The notes below the pieces were generated by a model. It saw only the letters and a list, made by a program, of their open reading frames with translations, was not told the DNA's origin and made no database searches. Positions 26,563 through 34,558 of a DNA stretch of 53,895 nt are shown here, piece by piece; position 1 is the first letter of the stretch, and every line of letters begins with the position of its first letter. The translations under genes were made by a program, and so were the position numbers. This DNA is from Clostridium grantii DSM 8605 (GTDB taxonomy: Bacteria > Bacillota > Clostridia > Clostridiales > Clostridiaceae), in the NCBI RefSeq assembly GCF_900129965.1, contig NZ_FQXM01000025.1, forward strand, positions 1 through 53,895, in the 5' to 3' direction.

Positions 26563-27219
26563 TTATACAGCTTTCTCATTGATTTCGGTAAATTCAGAAA
26601 TATAATAATCTGATAAATTTTTTATTTCTTTTTTTTCAAAATCAGAATAAGAATCTTCTACAGCCACAACTGTCATACCGGCAGCTTTTGCCCCTTTAAC
26701 AGCTGGAAGGATGTCCTCAAATACAAGACAATGCTTTGGTGGAATATTTAATTTTTCCGCTGTTAAAAGATAAATATCAGGGAATCCTTTACCTCTAGAG
26801 ACTTCTTTTGAAGTTGTGATAGCATCGAAGTATTCATAAATACCATTTGACTTAAGAGCAATTTCAAGTAATGGCTGACTATTACTTGTAGCAAGGGCGA
26901 TTTTAATTCCTTGTTTTTTTAGAAAATTTAAAAAACTTTTTGCTCCAGGTTTTAGCTTTATATTGAATTTATATTCTTCAAAAGCCATTTCATCCCACTC
27001 AGAACAGATTTCTTCTATGCTTTCTTTTAAAACAAAAGTATTTTTAAAATAATGAGCAGTTTCATTTAAGGTGAAATTTTGTATTTTTGTTTTCAAATCA
27101 GATGGACAAATAATATTTCTTTTCATGAGGAAATCTTCATCTATTTTACTCCATAACCACATGGAATCTATTAAAGTTCCATCCATATCAAAAATAACAG
27201 CTTGTATATCTTTTAGCAT
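26563..27219 (-). CDS. HAD-superfamily phosphatase (beta-phosphoglucomutase-like subfamily)
   Basis: 218 residues. HAD motif I FDMDGTLIDS (Asp11, Asp13), motif II ALATSNS, motif III Lys in SRGKGFPD, and motif IV VFEDILPAVKGAKAAGM. An alpha-helical cap lies between motifs I and II. It acts on a small phosphorylated metabolite of unknown identity; a true phosphomutase cannot be excluded. AGGAGGG precedes the ATG on the minus strand. Confidence 0.87.
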   Translation of the reverse strand: MLKDIQAVIFDMDGTLIDSMWLWSKIDEDFLMKRNIICPSDLKTKIQNFTLNETAHYFKNTFVLKESIEEICSEWDEMAFEEYKFNIKLKPGAKSFLNFLKKQGIKIALATSNSQPLLEIALKSNGIYEYFDAITTSKEVSRGKGFPDIYLLTAEKLNIPPKHCLVFEDILPAVKGAKAAGMTVVAVEDSYSDFEKKEIKNLSDYYISEFTEINEKAV

Positions 27220-27239
27220 TAAATTAGTACCCTCCTAAA

Positions 27240-27278
27240 TTAAAAAATAAGTTTATACACATAAAGAGTATAAACTTA
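27240..27278 (-). terminator. Terminator of the PAP2 gene
   Basis: TAAGTTTATAC and GTATAAACTTA (27248-27258 / 27268-27278) form an 11-bp perfect stem, followed on the minus strand by a TTTTTT run. Confidence 0.75.
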
Positions 27279-27299
27279 ATAACTATAAAATTCAAATAT

Positions 27300-27824
27300 T
27301 TAAAAAATCATATTGACTATAAATGGAGTAATTGTTCCTATAAATGCTCCAACTAAAACATCAGAAGGAAAGTGAACGCCTAAATACATTCGTGATATTC
27401 CAACCAAGGAAGCTATTATAATGCAAATTAAAGTGAGATGAGTAAATATAATTGCAATAGAAATGCCCATTGTAAAAGCAGCTGTAGTGTGACCAGAAGG
27501 GAAGGAATATTCGTCAATACCTATTTTCTTTGTATGAAGATTTTCTATCTGTAAAAATGGTCTAATCCTATTCACAGCATTTTTTATAAAATGAACAATT
27601 AATCCGCTTAGCATTAAAGAAATAACCGCTCTATATCCCATGATTTTGATAAGTTTATTAGGATAAATTAAGCTAAATAAAGTGAAAATTAAAACTGCTG
27701 CACCGGAACCTAAATAAGTAATAGGAACCATAATTAAATCCATAAATTTACATTTTATTGTGTTGTTTATTAACATTAATATAGAAACATCTTTAGCTTT
27801 TAGTGTATCAATAAAAGAACTCAT
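27300..27824 (-). CDS. PAP2-family membrane phosphatase
   Basis: 174 residues from ATG 27824, with GAAGGGGTG upstream; a TTG 18 bases earlier overlaps that site. Three-part PAP2 signature: KNAVNRIRP, PSGHTTA and SRMYLGVHFPSD. Several membrane segments. Likely dephosphorylates undecaprenyl pyrophosphate or another lipid phosphate on the outer face; the sequence does not decide. Confidence 0.88.
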   Translation of the reverse strand: MSSFIDTLKAKDVSILMLINNTIKCKFMDLIMVPITYLGSGAAVLIFTLFSLIYPNKLIKIMGYRAVISLMLSGLIVHFIKNAVNRIRPFLQIENLHTKKIGIDEYSFPSGHTTAAFTMGISIAIIFTHLTLICIIIASLVGISRMYLGVHFPSDVLVGAFIGTITPFIVNMIF

Positions 27825-27943
27825 ATATTTGCACCCCTTCAAATATATTTTAGCACAATATCTTTAATTCTAATAGCAGGAGAATTAAAAATTAACTTAA
27901 TTCTAATAAATAAATTTATAGCATATACTTATTTAGTCGAAAC

Positions 27944-27975
27944 AAAAAAAGAACTTTCAATAAACTAAGTTCTTT
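27944..27975 (-). terminator. Terminator of tRNA-Pro
   Basis: Read on the minus strand, AAAGAACTT pairs with AAGTTCTTT and a T run follows. Confidence 0.75.
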
Positions 27976-28008
27976 ATGGATTCATATCAAGTTATAATAT
28001 AAGATAAA

Positions 28009-28084
28009 TGGTCGGGGTGGCAGGGCTCGAACCCGCGGCCTCATGGTCCCAAACCACGCGCGCTACCATCTGCGCTACACCCCG
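28009..28084 (-). tRNA. tRNA-Pro (UGG)
   Basis: On the minus strand: acceptor CGGGGTG/CACCCCG, D arm GCGC/GCGC, anticodon stem CGTGG/CCATG with loop TTTGGGA (anticodon TGG), T arm GCGGG-TTCGAGC-CCTGC, and encoded CCA. Confidence 0.95.
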
Positions 28085-28096
28085 ACGACAAGTTTT

Positions 28097-28125
28097 ATTA
28101 TATAACTATTTAAGGGGATTGTCAA
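28097..28125 (-). promoter_or_regulatory. Consensus promoter of tRNA-Pro
   Basis: On the minus strand: TTGACA (28120-28125), a 17-nt spacer, and TATAAT (28097-28102). Perfect sigma-A consensus, 12 nt before the tRNA. Confidence 0.9.
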
Positions 28126-28150
28126 TTATTATTTTTCCATATGTCTTATT

Positions 28151-28462
28151 TCATGATTTTTCTTTGTCTCCTATTCCACGGGTAGGGACTAATGAAATAA
28201 TTAAACCTATAAAAATAGAAACTAATGCTGGAGCTATAATATTTAAATAAACTATAAATCTAGTTTTATAAAGGACTAAGGCGGTGACGGTAGTTATTAA
28301 AACTGTTCCAATAAAAATAAAAATAACAAATTTTGCAAAAGAACTAAAGTACTTTTCGTATATTCTATGACGAGTAGGACCACTTATTAAAGCTCTAAAA
28401 GAAAAATATGAAACCAAGATTAAAACTAAATCAGCAATAGCTGAAATAAGAAAATTCTGCAT
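28151..28462 (-). CDS. Small integral membrane protein, unknown function
   Basis: 103 residues with three hydrophobic segments (about 3-25, 43-65, 72-92) and a basic loop (RHRIYEKYF). A perfect TAGGAGG lies 7 nt before the ATG, which is why I accept it as real. I do not recognise a family. Confidence 0.7.
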   Translation of the reverse strand: MQNFLISAIADLVLILVSYFSFRALISGPTRHRIYEKYFSSFAKFVIFIFIGTVLITTVTALVLYKTRFIVYLNIIAPALVSIFIGLIISLVPTRGIGDKEKS

Positions 28463-28654
28463 ATAGATACCTCCTAAATCTAATTGTTATTTTAATAGTT
28501 TAACCACATTTTAAAATATTACCCATTAAACTTTATTGCATTGTAAAATCCTAAACTATGACGTATAATTATGTAAAAAAGAATACAATTATTAAATGAT
28601 GTCAAAAATTAAATAACTAGTATTATTAATTAAAATTTGAGGTGAATATTATAT

Positions 28655-29536
28655 ATGAAGAAAATTAAAACTATTATTTTCATTATTATTGTAATAAGTT
28701 TAACAGCTTGCACAAACAATAACAACGAAATAATTAAGGAGTTAAATGACGCCAATATTAAAGTAGCAGTTTCTATTGTACCAGAAGCAGCTTTTGTGAG
28801 AGCGGTTGCAGGAGAAGATATTATAGTAACGACAATGATTCCACCAGGACAAAGTGAAGAAAATTTTGCTCCATCACCAAAGTTAATGAAAGAATTAAGT
28901 GATGCACAAATATATTTTTCAATAGGAGTTCCCACAGAACAAGCTAATATTTTTAATAAACTTGATGATTTCAATAGTGAACTAAAAATTGTTGAATTAA
29001 ATAAGGAAGTAGCAGAAGTCTATGAGGAAATAACACTAGAAAGTGGAGGTACTGACCCACACATATGGCTTTCCCCAAAAAGAGTTATAGTGATGATTGA
29101 AACAATAAAAGATGAATTGACAATAATAGATCCTGAAAATAAAGATAAATATGAAACTAATGCTAAAGAATATATTAAAGAATTAGAAGAAGTTAACGTT
29201 GAAATAGAAAATTCATTGAAAAATTTAGAAAATAAAACTATAATAGTTTATCATCCTGCTTTTGGTTATTTTGCACAGGATTTTGGATTAAAAATGATTG
29301 CATTAGAAGAAGAGGGAAAAGAAGCTACTCCTGAAGATTTTAGAAGAGTTATAGATTATGCTAAAGAAAATAATATAAAAGTTATTTTTTATCAAGCAGA
29401 AGTTGATAGTAAACAATCAGACACCTTTGCAACTGAAATTGGAGGTAAGTCAATTCAAGTGGAACCTTTATCAGGGGATTATATCGAAAATTTAAAAAAA
29501 ATGGCTGAACTATTTAGTGAAGTTAGTGATAATTAA
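28655..29536 (+). CDS. znuA: ZnuA-type metal ABC transporter substrate-binding lipoprotein
   Basis: 293 residues. Lipobox LTAC (Cys19). ZnuA/TroA fold with MIPPGQSEENFAPSP, DPHIWLSP (His136), VYHPAFGYFA (His200) and a long helix linking the lobes. The first metal ligand, usually His in PPGxxPHxYEP, is Glu69 here. Binds Zn or Mn outside the membrane. Starts ATG behind TTGAGGTG; followed by the ATPase and permease genes. Confidence 0.87.
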   Translation: MKKIKTIIFIIIVISLTACTNNNNEIIKELNDANIKVAVSIVPEAAFVRAVAGEDIIVTTMIPPGQSEENFAPSPKLMKELSDAQIYFSIGVPTEQANIFNKLDDFNSELKIVELNKEVAEVYEEITLESGGTDPHIWLSPKRVIVMIETIKDELTIIDPENKDKYETNAKEYIKELEEVNVEIENSLKNLENKTIIVYHPAFGYFAQDFGLKMIALEEEGKEATPEDFRRVIDYAKENNIKVIFYQAEVDSKQSDTFATEIGGKSIQVEPLSGDYIENLKKMAELFSEVSDN

Positions 29537-29571
29537 AGAATTTAAATAAATGGAAAAAGCAAGGTGAAAAA

Positions 29572-30339
29572 GTGAAAAAAGTCATAGAAATGAATAATAT
29601 TAATGTTTATTATAAAAACATTTGTGCATTAGAGAATATAAATTTTACTGTTGAGGAAAAAGAATTTTTGGCTATTTTAGGTCCTAATGGGGGCGGTAAA
29701 AGTACATTACTAAAATTGATTTTAGGAATTGCAGAAAAAAGTAGTGGAACCATAAAAATACATGGAGATGATCCTAAAAAAAATAAAAGCAAGGTTGGGT
29801 ATGTACCACAGTTCACAAAATTTGATAAAAAATTTCCTATTAATGTAGAGGAAGTTGTTCTTATGGGAAGACTAAAATCAAAGATTTCTTTTTTTCATAA
29901 GTATACTAAAGAGGATAAAGAAAAAGTTGGAGAAATAATGAAAGAACTTAATATTTTCCATCTCAAAAATAGGCAAATCGGAGAGTTATCGGGAGGACAA
30001 CTTCAAAAGGTTTTGATTGGGAGAGCTTTATTTATGGATCCTAAAATATTACTTTTAGATGAACCTACAGCAAGTTTAGATGGAGCAGCTAAAACTCAAA
30101 TCTACGCTTTATTAAAAAAATTAAATGAAAAAATGACAATTATTATTGTGACACATGATTATGGAGTAGTAAATTCTTATGTAAAAAACATACTTTGTTT
30201 AAATAAAAAATTATATTATCATGGTGAAAAAGGAATGGATAGTAAATTAGTGGAAGCAGTATATGGATGTCCTGTGGATTTGATTGCTCATGGTGTTCCG
30301 CATAGAGTTTTAGGTGAACATAGGGAGGGAATATTTTGA
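29572..30339 (+). CDS. znuC: ZnuC-type metal ABC transporter ATPase
   Basis: 255 residues. Walker A GPNGGGKST, Q-loop VPQFTKFDKKFP, signature LSGGQLQKVLIGRA, Walker B ILLLDEPTASLD, H-loop VTHD. GTG start at 29572 with AAGGTG five bases before it. Powers zinc/manganese import with its neighbours. Confidence 0.92.
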   Translation: MKKVIEMNNINVYYKNICALENINFTVEEKEFLAILGPNGGGKSTLLKLILGIAEKSSGTIKIHGDDPKKNKSKVGYVPQFTKFDKKFPINVEEVVLMGRLKSKISFFHKYTKEDKEKVGEIMKELNIFHLKNRQIGELSGGQLQKVLIGRALFMDPKILLLDEPTASLDGAAKTQIYALLKKLNEKMTIIIVTHDYGVVNSYVKNILCLNKKLYYHGEKGMDSKLVEAVYGCPVDLIAHGVPHRVLGEHREGIF

Positions 30340-31193
30340 TAGAAGCTATTTTTAATTACAATTTTCTTAGAAATGCAGCTCTTGGTATAGTATTGGCTAG
30401 CATTATTTGTGGCGTGGTAGGAACAATAATTGTTGAGAAGAATTTAGTAATGATGAGTGGAGGAATATCGCATACGGCCTTTGGTGGTATTGGTATGGGT
30501 TATTTTCTTGGAATAGAACCAATAATAGGAGCTTTAATATTTGCAATTGGAGCATCTTTTTCTATTGCTAAAATTCAAAGAGATTTTAAAGGTAATGCTG
30601 ATGCTTTAATTGGTATGTTCTGGGCTCTTGGCATGGCTATAGGTATATTATTTATATCCTTTACTCCAGGATATCCACCAGATATGACTTCCTATCTTTT
30701 TGGAGATATATTAACTATCTCAAATTTAGATTTAAAAATGATGGTGTTTTTAGCCTTAATTATTATAATAACAGTTGGTGCTTTGTTTAATTATTTAAAA
30801 GCATACTTATTTGATGATGAGTTTTCAGCTGTTTTGGGGATTAATGTACTAGTTATAGAATATTTTATGTATTTTTTAATTGCTTGTACAATAGTTGTTT
30901 TAATAAGAGTTGTGGGTATTATTTTAGTTATTGCTTTATTGACAGTGCCACCTGCTGTTGCAAAGCAGTTTACCTATAATCTTAAAAGTCTTATGATTTG
31001 GTCAGTGGTGCTTGGCATAATATTTGGATTCATAGGATTATTTATATCTTATGAATATAATATTGCCTCTGGAGCCTCTATAATAATAGTATCAGTACTT
31101 TCATATTTAGTTATAGCTATAATTAAGAAAGTTTACTATAATTTTCACAAAGGTAGGGAAACTCAAGGGGAATTGGAAGGTGCTAAAAATTAA
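30336..31193 (+). CDS. znuB: ZnuB-type metal ABC transporter permease
   Basis: 285 residues, about eight membrane segments, ABC-3 family (MMSGGISHTAFGGIGMGYFLG, RVVGIILVIALLTVPPAVAKQ). TTG start overlapping the ZnuC stop by 4 nt, with GGGAGGG 7 nt before. Translational coupling fits a three-gene transporter operon. Confidence 0.92.
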   Translation: MIEAIFNYNFLRNAALGIVLASIICGVVGTIIVEKNLVMMSGGISHTAFGGIGMGYFLGIEPIIGALIFAIGASFSIAKIQRDFKGNADALIGMFWALGMAIGILFISFTPGYPPDMTSYLFGDILTISNLDLKMMVFLALIIIITVGALFNYLKAYLFDDEFSAVLGINVLVIEYFMYFLIACTIVVLIRVVGIILVIALLTVPPAVAKQFTYNLKSLMIWSVVLGIIFGFIGLFISYEYNIASGASIIIVSVLSYLVIAIIKKVYYNFHKGRETQGELEGAKN

Positions 31194-31298
31194 TTAAAAT
31201 ATTAATAATTTCTTAAATTTAATATATCTATTAAATTTAAGACAAAAGTTTGATATGATAGGTATAAGAGTTACTACAATATCAAAGGAGAGAAACTG

Positions 31299-31961
31299 AT
31301 GAGTTGGTTGAATAAATTAGAGAGAAAATACGGGAAGTACGCTATTAAGAATTTGATTATGTATATAGTTGGATTAAATGCTTTTGTATTCTTGTTAGGA
31401 GCTATAAGTCCTTCAGGAGCTTATAGTGTGGAACAAAAACTTGCTTTAATACCTAGCTTAATAATGCAAGGTGAGGTATGGAGAATTATTACGTTTATAT
31501 TCATACCATTTTCAAATAGTCCAATATGGATGATCTTTGCGCTATATTTCTATTATTTAATAGGGACTACGCTTGAACGACAATGGGGAAGTTTTAAGTT
31601 TAACATTTACTATTTATTGGGGATTTTAGGTACAATAATTGCTGGATTTATTACTAATGGAGCTACAAATGAATATTTGAATTTATCTTTATTTTTAGCT
31701 TTTGCTTATTTATTTCCTAATTTTGAAGTTAGATTATATTTTATTCTTCCTTTAAAAATAAAATATCTTGCTTATTTTACATGGGCTTTATTTGGATTTG
31801 ATTTGTTAACTGCATCATTTTCAAATAAATTAGCTATAATAGCTGCAGTAGTTAACTTTTTCATATTCTTTGGAAAAGATATTTATAAGGATTTTAGGAT
31901 TAAGGGGAAGGTTAGAGCCAACAGAAAAAGATTTAGAAATCAATCAAATAGATTTAGATAA
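31299..31961 (+). CDS. Rhomboid-like membrane protein, probably not a protease
   Basis: 220 residues, about six membrane segments. GEVWRIITFIFIPF and LERQWGSFKFNIYYLLG match the L1 loop and following helix of rhomboids. The catalytic GxSG is absent (the equivalent helix reads YLNLSLFLAF) and no His occurs in the last helices, so it looks like a pseudo-rhomboid. The tail is very basic (KVRANRKRFRNQSNRFR). ATG with AAAGGAG upstream. Confidence 0.8.
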   Translation: MSWLNKLERKYGKYAIKNLIMYIVGLNAFVFLLGAISPSGAYSVEQKLALIPSLIMQGEVWRIITFIFIPFSNSPIWMIFALYFYYLIGTTLERQWGSFKFNIYYLLGILGTIIAGFITNGATNEYLNLSLFLAFAYLFPNFEVRLYFILPLKIKYLAYFTWALFGFDLLTASFSNKLAIIAAVVNFFIFFGKDIYKDFRIKGKVRANRKRFRNQSNRFR

Positions 31962-31971
31962 TAAATTATAT

Positions 31972-32005
31972 AATAAAACAACCACCTTAGGGTGGTTGTT
32001 TTATT
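31972..32005. terminator. Bidirectional terminator between the rhomboid-like gene and murC
   Basis: AATAAAACAACCACC and GGTGGTTGTTTTATT form a 15-bp perfect stem with a TTAG loop. Confidence 0.9.
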
Positions 32006-32028
32006 ATATTTAGTTTTGTTAAGCGATT

Positions 32029-33411
32029 CTAACTATTCTGTTCTAAAAGCATTTCACCTATAAGATAAACATCTCCAGCACCTACGGTTAACAAAAGGTC
32101 GCCTTCTTCTAATGTTTTTTTCAAGTTTTGAAGAATTTCTTCGAAACTATGGAAATTTACACAATCAACACCATTTTGTGAAATTTCTTCAGCTAACATT
32201 AATGAGGACACACTTTCATCAAGGGGTTCTCTAGCAGCGTATATATCTGCTAAAATAACTTTATTTGCTAAGGTGAAACATTGAGAAAATTCTTTAAATA
32301 AGCTTTTGGTTCTAGAATAAGTATGAGGTTGAAAAACACATACTATTTTATTGTGTGGAAAATTTCTTGAAGCTTCTAAGGTAGCTTTGATTTCTGTGGG
32401 GTGGTGGGCATAATCATCAATTACAGTAACTCCTTGTGTACTACCTTTAATTTCGAATCTTCTATGAGTACCATAAAAGCTTTCTATTCCTTCCACAATA
32501 TATTTATGTTCTATAGCAAGACATAGTGCAGCAGCAATGCTAGCAAGTGAATTAGATATATTGTGGTTGCCAGGAACATTTAATGAAATGTGGAATAATT
32601 TTTTCTCATTTTCAGTAACATCAAAAGAAGGACAGCCATTATTTGAGTAAACTATATTTTTAGCTTTTAAATCACCATTTTTAATGCCGAAAGTTTTTGT
32701 ATTACAAATATATTTATTTTGGAGATTTAAGCAACGGGGATCATCAGCGTTAAGAATTACAAAACCATCATTAGGGATTAATTTTGTAAATTCTAGGAAA
32801 GTGTCCTCTATATGATGTATATCTTTATAATAATCTAAATGATCTTCTTCAATATTGAGGATTATGCCTAAGTATGGTGGGAATTTTAAAAAGGAAGCTT
32901 TGTATTCGCAAGCTTCAGTGATAAAGTATTCACTTTCACCAACTCTAACATTGCCATCAATAATATCAAGGGAACCACCTACTAGAATTGTTGGGTCCAA
33001 TTGAGCTTTTAAGATTATATGAGATAGCATAGAAGTTGTAGTTGTTTTACCATGAGTACCGGCTACCCCTATATTATATTTATGACCATTCATTATTTTG
33101 CCTAAAAATTCAGCTCTGTCCATCAGTTCAATATTCAATTCTTTTGCTTTTTTAAGCTCAGGATTATCTTCAGCAATGGCGGCGGTATAAACAACTAAAT
33201 CTGATTTTATAACATTAGAAGCCTCATGACCAATAAATATAGTTGCACCAAGTTTTGATAACTTTTCAGTTGATTTTGAAGAATTTCTATCTGACCCGGA
33301 AACTGTATAACCTTTGTTTATTAAAATTTCTGCAATTCCACTCATGCTAACTCCACCTATACCTATAAAGTGGATACTTTTGTGGTTGTCTTTAATAAAA
33401 TTGAAAGACAT
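32029..33411 (-). CDS. murC: UDP-N-acetylmuramate--L-alanine ligase
   Basis: 460 residues, full length. N-terminal Rossmann GIGGVSMSGIAEIL, ATP loop GTHGKTTTT, central ligase motifs, C-terminal VIDDYAHHPTEI and FQPHTYSRT. Adds L-Ala to UDP-MurNAc in the cytoplasm, the first step of the stem peptide. AGGAGTG lies before the ATG. Alone here and oriented away from purR. Confidence 0.97.
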   Translation of the reverse strand: MSFNFIKDNHKSIHFIGIGGVSMSGIAEILINKGYTVSGSDRNSSKSTEKLSKLGATIFIGHEASNVIKSDLVVYTAAIAEDNPELKKAKELNIELMDRAEFLGKIMNGHKYNIGVAGTHGKTTTTSMLSHIILKAQLDPTILVGGSLDIIDGNVRVGESEYFITEACEYKASFLKFPPYLGIILNIEEDHLDYYKDIHHIEDTFLEFTKLIPNDGFVILNADDPRCLNLQNKYICNTKTFGIKNGDLKAKNIVYSNNGCPSFDVTENEKKLFHISLNVPGNHNISNSLASIAAALCLAIEHKYIVEGIESFYGTHRRFEIKGSTQGVTVIDDYAHHPTEIKATLEASRNFPHNKIVCVFQPHTYSRTKSLFKEFSQCFTLANKVILADIYAAREPLDESVSSLMLAEEISQNGVDCVNFHSFEEILQNLKKTLEEGDLLLTVGAGDVYLIGEMLLEQNS

Positions 33412-33528
33412 TTTATCACTCCTTACTTATTACTTTCTATTTAATAATTATATACAAAAACATATAAAAACAATACATTATTATCAAAATTAAATATAAT
33501 TTTAGTTAAAATTCTTTATTTATAAAGA

Positions 33529-33594
33529 ATAACCGAAAATATAGGCATAAATTTGAACATTCATATTGATAATGTAAATAAATTAGAATAAAAT
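33529..33594 (+). promoter_or_regulatory. Candidate purR promoter with PurBox-like sequences
   Basis: TTGATA (33566-33571), 17 nt, TAAAAT (33589-33594). ATAACCGAAAATA (33529-33541) and AAATTTGAACATT (33549-33561) each match 11 of 13 positions of the B. subtilis PurBox AWWWCCGAACWWT. The latter, and an inverted copy near 33624-33637, could allow autoregulation. AT bias makes such matches easy. Confidence 0.35.
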
Positions 33595-33658
33595 ATGAAT
33601 AATAGGAACAAATATAAGTAGAATAGTTCGTAAAAATTTGAAGTGATAGGAGAAATAC

Positions 33659-34474
33659 ATGCCAAAATTCAGTAGAAATCAAAGAATATCCGTTATAACT
33701 AAATATTTAATAGAAAATCCAAATAAGGTGATTAATTTAAATCAATTTATGAATATGTTTAATGCTGCAAAATCAACTGTAAGTGAAGATATCGTTGTTG
33801 TAAGGGAAGTTATGCAAAAGATGAGACTAGGTAACATTGAAACAATCTCAGGCGCCTCAGGAGGAATAAAGTATACATATTCAATATCTAAAGAGGAAAT
33901 TGAAGATTTTTCTGACAAGCTTTCAAATATTCTTGCAGATAAGAAAAGAATTGTACCGGGTGAATTTGTCTACATTAGCGACATATTGTTTGACCCATCT
34001 ATAGTTCATCAAGCTGCAGTTATATTAGCTACTGCTTTTGTAAAAGAAGATATTGATTATGTTGTGACTGTAGAAACGAAAGGTATTCCTCTTGCATATG
34101 AAGTTGCAAAGCTGTTGGGAGTTAATTTGATTATTGTAAGAAGAGGAAATAAGGTTACAGAAGGACCAACAGTTAGTATTAATTATGTTAGTGGTTCCAG
34201 TAACAGAATACAAACAATGTCTTTATCTAAAAAATCAATTGAGAAAAATTCTAATTGCGTATTTATTGATGATTTTATGAAGGCGGGAGGAACGGCAATT
34301 GGAATAATTGATTTATTAAAAGAATTTGAGAGTCAACTTATTGGTATAGGAGTTTTAATAGATAACGTAAAAACAAATAAAAAGATTTTGCAGAATTATG
34401 TGTCTATTGTTGAATTCGAAGGAATAGGTGAAGATGGAAATCCTATAATTTCAAAAACTATAGATAAAAATTAA
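33659..34474 (+). CDS. purR: Purine operon repressor PurR
   Basis: 271 residues. N-terminal winged helix (1-~75; KSTVSEDIVVVREVM), then a type I phosphoribosyltransferase-like domain (VETKGIPLAYEVAKLLGV, RRGNKVTEGPTVSINYVSGS). The intact PRPP loop is VFIDDFMKAGGTA (201-213). PurR represses purine genes, and PRPP binding releases DNA. ATG start with ATAGGAG upstream. It is followed 84 nt later by the SpoVG-PurR chimera. Confidence 0.96.
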   Translation: MPKFSRNQRISVITKYLIENPNKVINLNQFMNMFNAAKSTVSEDIVVVREVMQKMRLGNIETISGASGGIKYTYSISKEEIEDFSDKLSNILADKKRIVPGEFVYISDILFDPSIVHQAAVILATAFVKEDIDYVVTVETKGIPLAYEVAKLLGVNLIIVRRGNKVTEGPTVSINYVSGSSNRIQTMSLSKKSIEKNSNCVFIDDFMKAGGTAIGIIDLLKEFESQLIGIGVLIDNVKTNKKILQNYVSIVEFEGIGEDGNPIISKTIDKN

Positions 34475-34493
34475 TAAAAAATGTACTGAAATT

Positions 34494-34520
34494 AAAGGAA
34501 CTTGAAAAAAAACGAAGAAT
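34494..34520 (+). promoter_or_regulatory. Sigma-H-type promoter of the SpoVG-PurR chimera gene
   Basis: AAAGGAACT (34494-34502), 11 nt, GAAGAAT (34514-34520), against the sigma-H consensus RNAGGAWWW-N11/12-RNNGAAT: one mismatch in all. A sigma-A-like TTGAAA (34502-34507) / TATTAT (34524-34529) pair overlaps it. Confidence 0.65.
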
Positions 34521-34558
34521 ATATATTATAAGTATGTAATTTGATGGGGTGATATATA

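Noticed and set aside
28008..28250. 80-codon frame across the tRNA-Pro region on the plus strand
   Set aside because: It is an artefact of the tRNA complement; the tRNA is on the other strand and no ribosome site is present.
33602..33624. Sigma-H-like elements ATAGGAACA and GTAGAAT before purR
   Set aside because: The spacer is only 7 nt, too short for a sigma-H promoter, unlike the two 11-nt examples downstream.
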